DNA of 64,000 nucleotides. Source: an uncultured Candidatus Binatia bacterium (lineage in GTDB: Bacteria > Desulfobacterota > Binatia > Bin18). Every line of letters starts with the position of its first letter. Position 1 is the stretch's first letter. Position numbers and translations under genes: made by a program. The DNA lies in the NCBI GenBank assembly GCA_958296235.1, contig OY282457.1, positions 1,116,501 to 1,180,500 on the forward strand. Direction: 5' to 3'. The notes beneath the pieces were generated by a model that was not told the origin of the DNA, ran no database searches, and was given only the letters and a program-made list of their open reading frames with translations. This document shows, one piece after another, positions 44,318 through 52,300 of this stretch.

Positions 44318-47300
44318 TTAGTCTCCCTGCGTAAGCCGACGAATGATTAGCGGTTGCTGCACGCCCGCTTGAGTGTGCTTTCTGTCGGCGAATACTTCGT
44401 AGACCGCTTCGTCCTGCATGGGATTCAAAGCGAAGATGTGACGATCATCTTCGCGGACGAGACGCTGTACAAATATGGATAAGTGGGCAAATATATCATC
44501 CGTTGAGACATCGCCTAACTGATACCCGTCGCTTAACTCCAGGAGAAGATGGAAAAGTTCGGCACCCAAACGCAACCGTTCTTCCCTTCCGTCTCGATAG
44601 CGGTAGACCAGGACAGCCTGCCTGTGCAGCCGGTCGAGTCCCTCGGCTTCGACTGGCATATCAGCTTCGAGACGAAAGGCGGCCAAGGACTTCTCTACCC
44701 AGAAATCCGTTTCCGTGGGGGTTCGGGGCGTAATGCGGAGCTGCACATCTGGCCGGTCAAGCGTCTGAGGCGGAAGGTCTTCAAGCCGTGAAATACCCCT
44801 GCATAGACGCGCGCACAGCGTAGCGCGGTCCTGTTGGTTGTCTCCGAGTGGGAGGTTTTGAAACAGGCGCAGATGCCGCCCTCGCGCCAAGCCGAGAGCT
44901 TGGGTATCACCTGCAACCTGCTTAATGTGTTCCTCCGTCCATTCAAAGTAGGCTCGGCGTCGAGATGATTCCCGAGATAGCGTATCGTAATGAGGCGCTA
45001 TCTCAGAGCTATCTTGAGAATGCGCGCGAAGCAGGTGTCGGTCAATCTGTGGGTGGGCTTCAAGGGCAGGATCAAAGTGGGCCAATTCACGCAATACCTC
45101 GCCTTGCCGTCCGGGCGACTCCGGGGAGAAGGCACGCTCCCAATAGGACAGCGCGGGGATATTAGAGCCACCATGATAATCCTGGCAGAAGTGAATCCCG
45201 AAGAGGATGTAGACCAGAGCGGCGCGTAGCTCGCGGACTGTGATGTGCGTTTCCCCACGCAGGTGGACTGCCTGAAGCGCTCCGACTAGTCGCTCACGGG
45301 CACGAGCGCGAATTCTCTTGTCCGCCATGTTGGGGAGTCCGTCTGGCCCAAAAATCCGCATCGCCCGGAAGACTTCACAGCGCTCTTGTGCCGAACAGGT
45401 TTGGCACGGTGCCCAGAGTTCAGACGCTTTCTCGCCCCCATATAGCTGATCCAGCAGGCGCTCCAGAAAGCTGGTCTCGATTTTGTTTCGCTCCGGTGTA
45501 ATGCCACCGACGAGCGACCGCTGGTTCAGGCTGATGAATCGGATATGGGATTCCCTGCTGGCAGCTTCACCCTCAAGAAGATCGTAGAGTTCCTCCGTTA
45601 GCGGCGTCTCATCCTGACGCGATTCTACTCCTTCGATCCACTCCAGTAGACGGCCGTCGTTGATTGCTAAAAGATGTACAATATCCTCGCTGGGCGGACC
45701 TGCCTGGAACGGCCCTAGAAACTCATCCAGGAGATCGTCGGCAGAGCGTCCCTGCCACGATGCTGAGCCATCCAGATTCATGCGCACAAGCAGACCGTCG
45801 CCCATCCGCCTTTCAAGAATGCGCTCCGAGGAGGCATGCTCGCCAAGCCCGAGCCGAGTGGCAAGGTGCTGAAGTAGCGCCGTTTTACCATCGCCGGCGT
45901 TCCCGCACAGGAGTACAAGTCGGACTCGTCGCTTCAGAATATCGTTATACAACGCAGCTTCAAGATTCGTTTCAACATAGGTCTGAGCGGCAAAATCGGA
46001 GTCAAGGCCGCGCGTCTCCCGGTTTCCCCAGCGTGAACCGGGATAGGATTGCAGCAGAGACCGTAGCCACGTTACCTCATTTTCACACCGTTCTGTGGGT
46101 ACGCCTGCTTCCTCCTCCGTTTCAGTCTGTGTTTCTTCGGGCTCCGGCGGCTTGAGAGCGGCCAACGCCTCAGCCACCGACCCGAACCGTTGTTCGGGGT
46201 CGGGATTCGTCGCCTTGTTCAGGAAAGCGGCCAAGAGAGGAGAGTAGGCCGCATCGTCCACATCGTCCACATCCTCCCAATTCAACCCGCGCTCCTTGGC
46301 GTGAGCGCCGTTGTAGTGGAACGGCTCTTTGTCGAAGACCACATGGAAGAAGCTGGCCGCCAAGGCGTAAATGTCGTCCGCAGGCGAAGCCGGTCGGTTG
46401 TCTTGATAGGAAGGAGAGCAATACAGAACGGTGCCAGGGGCAGTAACGGGTTCCCCTATCTTGGTGACGAAATCATAATCCGTCAGAACAAGGTCGCTGT
46501 CTGAAACGATCATATTACGCGGACTGATATCTCCGTGTACCAAGCCATTGCTATGGAGTACGTTCAACGCCTCGCACATGGTACGCAGCCAGCGGACAGC
46601 CACGACTTCGCCGCTCTCCTGTTGGTCTTCGGCCAGAAGTGGGAAGACGCCGGCGAAGTCGTGAAGAGGCGTGCCTTCAATCCACGTCATGAGCGCGATG
46701 AAATCGTTCTCTTGCCATTCCAAGGCCGTTTCGAAGATCGTGGAGAGTGCTGCATGTCGGCCAAGATGCGAACGCGCCAGACGGTAGGCTTTCAGGACCC
46801 GTTCACCTGTTTCCGCATTGTGCCCGACCTTGGCGACGTAAGTTCCAAGGTCTTCTTTCGTAGACCGGTCGATTTCCACCACCTTGAATGCTGTCCCGAT
46901 ACCGCCGGAACCGAGACGGGTGACAATCCGATAGTCACGGTCCCGAAAGGGCACGATCTGTTCTTCCGTCCAGAACCGGGCCGGCAGCGAGGGTAGGGGG
47001 ACGGATTCGCCGAGCAGTTCGGAGAGCGATAATTTCAGGTCTTGTAGGGTGACGCGCGCCTCGGGCTCTTCTGCCAAGCCTTTGGCGAGCGCTTCCGTAA
47101 CCTGTCGGCTTGTCCCATCTTCTCGGTCCTGAAACAACTTGGTCAGGCAAGCGCAGAGCGAATACACGTCGGAACGATAATCCGCTACGCTTAGACCCTG
47201 GGCGCGAACTTCGGGAGCGACCGTGGTCTCCCATTCTCCAGTCGGAGCGTCGGCGGAAGCCACACTGCTATCCGCCGGAATCTTTGTACGCTCAAATCCG

Positions 47301-48322
47301 GTCAGGATTGGTGAATTATCGTGTTTCACGAGAATGGTCTTGACAGTAAGGTTCCGATGCACCATAGGCGCGTCGTCTGTCTCCGCTTCGTGCAACTCAC
47401 CGAGAGCGCAGACAGCGGTCCGGGCGAATGCCAGCCGCGCTCTTGTCTCCCATGAAATATCAGCCGCACGCTCTTCGATGCAGGGCGCGGCGGGGTCAAC
47501 CACTGTGAAGAAGAACACCTCGCCCGCGTATCCCGGCGCAGCTTGAAAGGATTCCAGAACACGCGGCGCCCAGGCGTGCAATTGTAGCCGGCGCAGCGCC
47601 TCGTATTCTCGGCGGGCTTTCGTCTCGGCGTTTGTTTCATCGCTCGCGGATAAGTCATACAGGTGCAGGATTACCCGGTCTTGTCTGGCTGGATGAATAC
47701 CCTTGTAGATACGATGAAACTGCTGGTCTTTGGGTGTCTGAAGTTCCAGGTTGATGTAGCCGGCGAGTCGCCGCAGCGAACCGTCCAGGGCAACGGCACT
47801 CTTTGGCGCTAAGGCGCGGGCCAGCTTTGTCACTTGTGAGGGCAATAGTGTAGCTGGGGCATCAAGGCTAATAGCATCCTTCCAATCAGTTCTATTCAGC
47901 GTATAGAACCGGACACCCCGGACACTCTTATCGACAAGACGCCTTACCTTGGAGGGGTCGTGGGTCAGTAGAAACACACCCTCTACGTGGGTAAGGTTCG
48001 GGACGGTCTTTCGGAGCGTCGTCCCAATCTTGCGAGCCTTGTTCGTCACCCGGTCGGCCTCCTGCTCAACCAAATCCTTGTGCGAGTCTGTCCACTGCGC
48101 AGTCCAATGCTTGACCTCAATGACTCGAACACCCGGAGGGCCGATTGCAACAATGTCGATTTCATCAGATTGGAGCTGATGTGTGACGGAGAAAGCCAGA
48201 TTCGTCAATAAAACCCACTCGCCGTCACCCGGTACGGATTGCAAGCGGGTTCTCAAGTGCTCGAAAGCCTTGAGTTCGCTCTCGTTGGCGGCTGGTCCAC
48301 AGGCGAAGCGGGTTACTTTCAT
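44318..48322 (-). CDS. NERD nuclease-like / pseudokinase / protein kinase / P-loop NTPase fusion
   Basis: 1334 residues in four parts. 1) NERD domain, about 15-140: D56 in DEIDIVAI and E69-V-K71 in VIEVKHW give a PD-(D/E)xK-like site. 2) Degenerate kinase fold, about 195-440: HRN (322-324) where HRD is expected and GFE where DFG is expected, so probably inactive. 3) Second kinase, about 465-730: glycine loop LGSGGIG (470-476), lysine K498, HGDISPRN with D598 and N603, and DYD at 615-617: probably active. 4) NTPase module: Walker A GNAGDGKT (807-814), plus a CQTC...C cluster near 1010. PglW of BREX and the MADS kinase share parts 1-3; part 4 recalls DptF. First gene of the operon. Confidence 0.82.
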   Translation of the reverse strand: MKVTRFACGPAANESELKAFEHLRTRLQSVPGDGEWVLLTNLAFSVTHQLQSDEIDIVAIGPPGVRVIEVKHWTAQWTDSHKDLVEQEADRVTNKARKIGTTLRKTVPNLTHVEGVFLLTHDPSKVRRLVDKSVRGVRFYTLNRTDWKDAISLDAPATLLPSQVTKLARALAPKSAVALDGSLRRLAGYINLELQTPKDQQFHRIYKGIHPARQDRVILHLYDLSASDETNAETKARREYEALRRLQLHAWAPRVLESFQAAPGYAGEVFFFTVVDPAAPCIEERAADISWETRARLAFARTAVCALGELHEAETDDAPMVHRNLTVKTILVKHDNSPILTGFERTKIPADSSVASADAPTGEWETTVAPEVRAQGLSVADYRSDVYSLCACLTKLFQDREDGTSRQVTEALAKGLAEEPEARVTLQDLKLSLSELLGESVPLPSLPARFWTEEQIVPFRDRDYRIVTRLGSGGIGTAFKVVEIDRSTKEDLGTYVAKVGHNAETGERVLKAYRLARSHLGRHAALSTIFETALEWQENDFIALMTWIEGTPLHDFAGVFPLLAEDQQESGEVVAVRWLRTMCEALNVLHSNGLVHGDISPRNMIVSDSDLVLTDYDFVTKIGEPVTAPGTVLYCSPSYQDNRPASPADDIYALAASFFHVVFDKEPFHYNGAHAKERGLNWEDVDDVDDAAYSPLLAAFLNKATNPDPEQRFGSVAEALAALKPPEPEETQTETEEEAGVPTERCENEVTWLRSLLQSYPGSRWGNRETRGLDSDFAAQTYVETNLEAALYNDILKRRVRLVLLCGNAGDGKTALLQHLATRLGLGEHASSERILERRMGDGLLVRMNLDGSASWQGRSADDLLDEFLGPFQAGPPSEDIVHLLAINDGRLLEWIEGVESRQDETPLTEELYDLLEGEAASRESHIRFISLNQRSLVGGITPERNKIETSFLERLLDQLYGGEKASELWAPCQTCSAQERCEVFRAMRIFGPDGLPNMADKRIRARARERLVGALQAVHLRGETHITVRELRAALVYILFGIHFCQDYHGGSNIPALSYWERAFSPESPGRQGEVLRELAHFDPALEAHPQIDRHLLRAHSQDSSEIAPHYDTLSRESSRRRAYFEWTEEHIKQVAGDTQALGLARGRHLRLFQNLPLGDNQQDRATLCARLCRGISRLEDLPPQTLDRPDVQLRITPRTPTETDFWVEKSLAAFRLEADMPVEAEGLDRLHRQAVLVYRYRDGREERLRLGAELFHLLLELSDGYQLGDVSTDDIFAHLSIFVQRLVREDDRHIFALNPMQDEAVYEVFADRKHTQAGVQQPLIIRRLTQGD

Positions 48323-48346
48323 CTCCTTGTCTCCGTTCAGTTAATA

Positions 48347-48368
48347 GTTGGCTCCAACACTGAGTGTT
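48347..48368. promoter_or_regulatory. Two adjoining palindromes upstream of the kinase operon
   Basis: GTTGG-CT-CCAAC (48347-48358) overlaps AACACT-G-AGTGTT (48356-48368); both are perfect apart from the centre. They lie 25-46 bases upstream of the kinase start codon, a suitable place for a repressor. No standard promoter hexamers could be assigned. Confidence 0.45.
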
Positions 48369-48429
48369 TCACGAATTGTCCGCTGACAGGCTGCTGTCGC
48401 GGGGGCAGGGCACGCTGCGAGCACGGGGG

Positions 48430-48840
48430 CTACGGCTCCTTACGGGTAATGCCCGAAACGCGATCAAAGTCCGTGTCATAACTGAGGATTTCAGTGAGCC
48501 CCTGTTTTTCCATATAGGCCGCGCTCAGAGCATCTTCAAAATCAAGAAAAGGATAAGAGGCGTACAAATCGAGCGCGCGCAGATATAACTTCTTCTGAAA
48601 CAGCTTCAGCCCCCTGACGCTGAGTAATGGCCGGAGTCGCGCGCGTATGTCTTCTGGACTGAGATGATAATGGGCGCGCGCAGACAGGACATAGACGACT
48701 TCGGCAATAACAGCCTCACATGTAGTCGCTGTTTCCGTTCCGCTCTGGAGTCGTTGAAAGAGTTCAAAGCAAGCAGCAGCTTTTATTTCATCGTCCTGTG
48801 TCAGGTAACGTAAAAAAATATTCGTATCGATAAATCTCAT
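48430..48840 (-). CDS. PIN-domain toxin (VapC-like)
   Basis: 136 residues. Acidic PIN residues are in place: D5 (RFIDTNIFLRYL), E47 (VIAEVVYVL), D103 (LDFEDALSAAYM) and D122/D124 (SYDTDFDRV), which would bind magnesium for RNA cleavage. Its ATG overlaps the antitoxin stop (ATGA at 48837-48840), so the pair is translationally coupled. It ends 107 bases upstream of the kinase operon on the same strand; that gap holds palindromes and little else. Confidence 0.9.
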   Translation of the reverse strand: MRFIDTNIFLRYLTQDDEIKAAACFELFQRLQSGTETATTCEAVIAEVVYVLSARAHYHLSPEDIRARLRPLLSVRGLKLFQKKLYLRALDLYASYPFLDFEDALSAAYMEKQGLTEILSYDTDFDRVSGITRKEP

Positions 48841-49103
48841 TTTTTTTGTATTCTTCGAACAATGGCTTCCGCTCGTACTTCCTTGACCCGCCGAGAGAGC
48901 TTTTTAAAGTCTTGCGGTTCTCCATGTGAAGGAACAGAGCCATACGCGGACTCAAGCGTAAACTGAACCGGGACCAATTTGACTTCGTTCCCTCCAATCT
49001 CAAAAGCCACATAATCGCGAGGCTTGAGACCGAGCAAACGTCTCACCTCAACCGGAATCGTTACTTGTCCCCTTTGGGTGATTGCAGAAACGAGTTCTTT
49101 CAT
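48837..49103 (-). CDS. AbrB/MazE-fold antitoxin
   Basis: 88 residues. VSAITQRGQVTIPVEVRRLLGLKPRDYVAFE is the SpoVT/AbrB swapped-hairpin DNA-binding fold in the first 45 positions; the charged C-terminal half (SRRVKEVRAEAIVRRIQ) would wrap the toxin. AAGGAG lies eight bases upstream of the ATG. Such antitoxins repress their own operon. The first 19 codons and the upstream region recur at 54.5 kb as a stub. Confidence 0.9.
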   Translation of the reverse strand: MKELVSAITQRGQVTIPVEVRRLLGLKPRDYVAFEIGGNEVKLVPVQFTLESAYGSVPSHGEPQDFKKLSRRVKEVRAEAIVRRIQKK

Positions 49104-49163
49104 TATTGATTCTCCTTACTTTATGGATTTCCAATGGTATTAAAAATATCATTATTCTTCAAT
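49046..49163. repeat. Direct repeat copy A: antitoxin promoter region plus first codons
   Basis: This block matches 54499-54620 in the same orientation, with about a dozen scattered substitutions and small indels. It runs from inside codon 19 of the antitoxin, through its ribosome site and AT-rich upstream region, to the last codons of the MscS-type gene. The two copies bracket about 5.3 kb. Confidence 0.88.
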
Positions 49164-49781
49164 TGGACCTGAGCCCAGACTGAACGAGAGCGCCAATCCC
49201 CCCAGGATGGCGGCAATAATGATTAAAATCGTTGCGGTGAAGAATCCACTCTCTAATCCGATTTCCTGTGCACCAACGAGGAGGGCGGCGACAAAAACAG
49301 CGATCTGAGCGACCCGTCCAAGAACCGGCGCATACTCCACGCCGGCTGCCGCAGCCACCCTCGTCGTCCACCGATTGACCAGGATTCCTGCGCCCAGACC
49401 CATGAAGGCAATCACCACCGCTAACAGGACGCGGGGCAAATAATAGGCAATACTCTGCAACAGGTCCGTCACGACCGGCAGGGGCAGTTTGTCGATCGCA
49501 GCGGCCACGAAGAACAACAGCACTACCCAATACACGAGCGCTCCGATGATCCGTGGAGCATCCTCGGCAAGTCTCCTTCCGCTGAGACCTTCAGCCAGAC
49601 GGAATTGTCTGTTGATGCGGGCGACAGCCGCCACGACAATTTTTCTCGTGAGAAAGCGTGCAAGAATCGCCGCAATCCAGCCCACTAACAGCAGGCCGGT
49701 CGCGCCCAGGGCAGCAGGAAGCATCGTGACGAGACGCTCGGATATGTGTTCTAGGGCGTTCGTCCAATCAGAAAAGCGCAT
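49152..49781 (-). CDS. MscS-type/TM-helix membrane protein, apparently truncated
   Basis: 209 residues with four to five hydrophobic helices: AALGATGLLLVGWIAAILARFLTRK, LVYWVVLLFFVAAAIDKL, YYLPRVLLAVVIAFMGLGAGILVNRW, and the glycine/alanine-rich pore-like ATILIIIAAILGGLALSFSLGSG. This is the TM_helix/CmpX type of small mechanosensitive channel. Related proteins continue after GLG with a cytoplasmic segment; here the frame stops four residues later (IEE, then TAA) exactly where the repeated antitoxin block begins, so the 3' end seems replaced. ATG with GGAGG upstream. Confidence 0.78.
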   Translation of the reverse strand: MRFSDWTNALEHISERLVTMLPAALGATGLLLVGWIAAILARFLTRKIVVAAVARINRQFRLAEGLSGRRLAEDAPRIIGALVYWVVLLFFVAAAIDKLPLPVVTDLLQSIAYYLPRVLLAVVIAFMGLGAGILVNRWTTRVAAAAGVEYAPVLGRVAQIAVFVAALLVGAQEIGLESGFFTATILIIIAAILGGLALSFSLGSGPIEE

Positions 49782-49907
49782 GGCTCCTCCTGAATATACA
49801 ATTCGTCACAGGAATCAGAGACTCCGGCAGCAAGGATGGGACAGGTATCCCTTTTTTATGCATTCGGCTGAACGGACAAAAGAGGCATCCGCATATAGAT
49901 GGGACCT

Positions 49908-50675
49908 TCATGCGGATGCAAAGAAGAAGTTCAGAGCCATCTCGAAGCGGCGGTTGAGTTCCATCAGTCGGTGGGAGTCCATGGCCAGGGTTGCCCGCTC
50001 AAACCATGGATCTGACAAATAGAGCGAGCGATTCATTTCAACCTGAATCCAGGGCAGGGGCCTCCCGCCATAGGTACGCGTAATATAACCGCCCGAAAAC
50101 GGCTGATTGAGTGTCACCTCGTGCTCTTGCAGGTCAAAGGCCCGCCGTAAACAGTCGGCCAAGCGCTGGGCGGTCTCCGGCGAACAGGCCTGGCCTCTGG
50201 CATTACCCAAACAGAATATGGGACGAGGTTGGCCCACGTCGGGCGAAATCTGCGGCCCGACGGCCTGCATGGAATGACAATCAAGGGCCAGCTTGATTGC
50301 CGGGTTGTGGACGGCAGCGCGAAGGCGCTGGTGATACGGCTCATAGTATCGTTCCAGCAAGGTGTCGATGACCGCCGACTCAAGTTCTTTCCCCTGCGCA
50401 TAAATCTCCTGGCCCACACAGGTCAGCGTCTTGACCACACCGTCTGGGTTCTGGGGCGGACGGTCGTCGCGTGCGCGGTTCAGGTCCACGAAGGTACGAG
50501 GAATGGGAGTGGCAACGACTGTGGCGACTTTCCGGCCAAGGTCGTATATCTCCCGCACAAAAGGATCGATATCGTCGTGAATATCAAGCGTGCTGATACC
50601 CACCCTGTCCTTCACCTCCGCAGGCACATCCATTCCGCCGTGCGGGATGGAAAGCAAGACGGGCAGCGTGTCCAT
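49908..50675 (-). CDS. N-formylglutamate amidohydrolase-like protein
   Basis: 255 residues from ATG 50675, which overlaps the stop of the preceding gene (TGATG) and has GGGAGG upstream. VLLSIPHGGMDVP, DIHDDIDPFVREIY, FVDLNRARDD, LALDCHSMQAVGP and PFSGGYITRTYG are the family motifs, with histidines and aspartates for the metal. Relatives cleave N-formyl- or other N-acyl-glutamate. No histidine-degradation genes are near; the glutamyl-type neighbours point to another acyl-glutamate substrate. Last gene of a three-gene coupled operon. Confidence 0.9.
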   Translation of the reverse strand: MDTLPVLLSIPHGGMDVPAEVKDRVGISTLDIHDDIDPFVREIYDLGRKVATVVATPIPRTFVDLNRARDDRPPQNPDGVVKTLTCVGQEIYAQGKELESAVIDTLLERYYEPYHQRLRAAVHNPAIKLALDCHSMQAVGPQISPDVGQPRPIFCLGNARGQACSPETAQRLADCLRRAFDLQEHEVTLNQPFSGGYITRTYGGRPLPWIQVEMNRSLYLSDPWFERATLAMDSHRLMELNRRFEMALNFFFASA

Positions 50676-52300
50676 CACAGGCCTCCCGCCGTCCCGTCGC
50701 GACGGACTTCGGCCACCCCTTGAAAGCCGCTCCGCGTCTGGCATTTCAGGACTGCGTGAATGGCGCCAAGGTAGAAGGCGTAGGGCTCGCGCCGGACGAC
50801 CTTATAGCCCATGTTTTCAAGATAGCTGACGACGGTCGGATCAAAGCGGTCAGCCTCAATGCTGAGCTTGCCACCAATGGAACAGTGAAAGCGGGGGTGC
50901 CGCATGGCCTCGTCCATGGACAGCCGGCCATCAACGCAGTGGACCAGAAACTGACTGACCGTTGAAAAAATGCGCTCGCTGCCCGGACTGCCCGTCACCA
51001 TCCAGAGTTTGTCGTCATGAAAAATAAGGGCCGGCGCAACCGAAGTCCAGGGAACCCCGTTGGGTCTGAGATAGAAGGGATGCGCCGGGTTCTTGACCTC
51101 AAAGGCATCCATATAATTGTTATAGAGAAAGCCAAGCCCCGCGGCGGCAGCCTTTGAACCATAGACCAGCTCTATTGACTGCGTAATCCCAACGGCATTG
51201 CCTTCCGCATCCATGGCGGACAGGTGGGTGGTTTCACCCGGCCCTTCAGGAGGGTCGATCCACGGGAGATGGATATCCATATCGTCCCGAATCGACTTCG
51301 CCAGTTCTTTGGCAAACTTCCGGTTGATCATCTTTTTATCGGGAAACTGCGGGTAGGTGTTCGGATCAAACGGGCGCTCACGGCGTTGTAAAAACGCCTT
51401 GCGAAAGGTTTCGGCAATAAAGTGATAGGACTCCTTTGAGCGGCTGCGCAGAAACCTGGACGGCAGGTGGCTGAGCATCAACAGCACGAGCAGCAGCGTG
51501 CGCCCGGCGGCGGGTGGAGGGAGGGTGACAATAGACAGGTCCCGGTACCGGCGTCTGAGGGCCGGTCGCTCAACCGGCCACGGTATGAGCGCCAGGTCAT
51601 CCGCCCGCAAAAACCCGTCGTTGGCCCGCATGTCCGCATCAATGTGCTGAGCGATCTTGCCCTGATAAAACGACCGGGGCCCGTGAGCGGCAAGATGTTC
51701 CAGGGTTGCCGCCAGTTCAGGCTGCTTGAAAATCTCCCCGGCGCCATACGGCGTTTTGCCTTCTTTAAGAAAATAGCGCGCTCCGGAGCGCGTCGGGATG
51801 GACAGAAACTGTTCCAGCGAGCGGTCCTGGAGGTCGTGCTGAAGTGGCGTAATCGGATAGCCTTCTTGAGCGATCCGAAGGGCCGGTTGTACGACGGTTG
51901 GCCAATCCAGCTTGCCATACCGAAAATTGAGATAGCCCAGGACGGCAATGGTGCTGGGAACTGTGCTGGCTCGATAGCCAACCGCGTGATCTCCTTTCTC
52001 GAACTGACGGATATGGGCGAGTGAAGGGGCGCGGGTCGAGCCATCGATAGTGATGGTTTTCCCCCGGAGGTGCAGAATGGCCATCGTCTGCCCGCCAATC
52101 CCACTTGCCTGAGGTTCACACACCCCAAGCGCGAGGGCGGCGGCGCAGGCCGCATCTACGGCATTGCCGCCTTGCCGGAGCATTTCGACGCCGGCCTGGG
52201 TGGCATCGGGAAAGGCAGTGGCGACCATGCCGTTTTCGGCGGCCGCCGCTTTGTGGTCGTCGGTCGGGGCGAAACGGCCCTCAGAGGTTGCGACCCTCAT
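50675..52300 (-). CDS. Gamma-glutamyltransferase family protein without signal peptide
   Basis: 541 residues. The autocleavage/nucleophile site is GETTHLSAMD (T357 as the new N-terminus of the small subunit), with NAVGITQSIE, GSKAAAAGLGFLYNN and TGSPGSERI in the expected order; the large-subunit opening is GNAVDAACAAALALGVCEP. GGT transfers or hydrolyses gamma-glutamyl groups. Unlike classical periplasmic GGT there is no signal peptide, so it would act in the cytosol. Its ATG overlaps the upstream stop (ATGA) and its stop overlaps the next start. Confidence 0.92.
   Translation of the reverse strand: MRVATSEGRFAPTDDHKAAAAENGMVATAFPDATQAGVEMLRQGGNAVDAACAAALALGVCEPQASGIGGQTMAILHLRGKTITIDGSTRAPSLAHIRQFEKGDHAVGYRASTVPSTIAVLGYLNFRYGKLDWPTVVQPALRIAQEGYPITPLQHDLQDRSLEQFLSIPTRSGARYFLKEGKTPYGAGEIFKQPELAATLEHLAAHGPRSFYQGKIAQHIDADMRANDGFLRADDLALIPWPVERPALRRRYRDLSIVTLPPPAAGRTLLLVLLMLSHLPSRFLRSRSKESYHFIAETFRKAFLQRRERPFDPNTYPQFPDKKMINRKFAKELAKSIRDDMDIHLPWIDPPEGPGETTHLSAMDAEGNAVGITQSIELVYGSKAAAAGLGFLYNNYMDAFEVKNPAHPFYLRPNGVPWTSVAPALIFHDDKLWMVTGSPGSERIFSTVSQFLVHCVDGRLSMDEAMRHPRFHCSIGGKLSIEADRFDPTVVSYLENMGYKVVRREPYAFYLGAIHAVLKCQTRSGFQGVAEVRRDGTAGGL

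Noticed and set aside
37498..49103. Complete Dnd, BREX or MADS locus
   Set aside because: No DndA-E, PglX/PglZ, methyltransferase or specificity subunit was found anywhere in the window; only the kinase/unknown/ATPase part is present.
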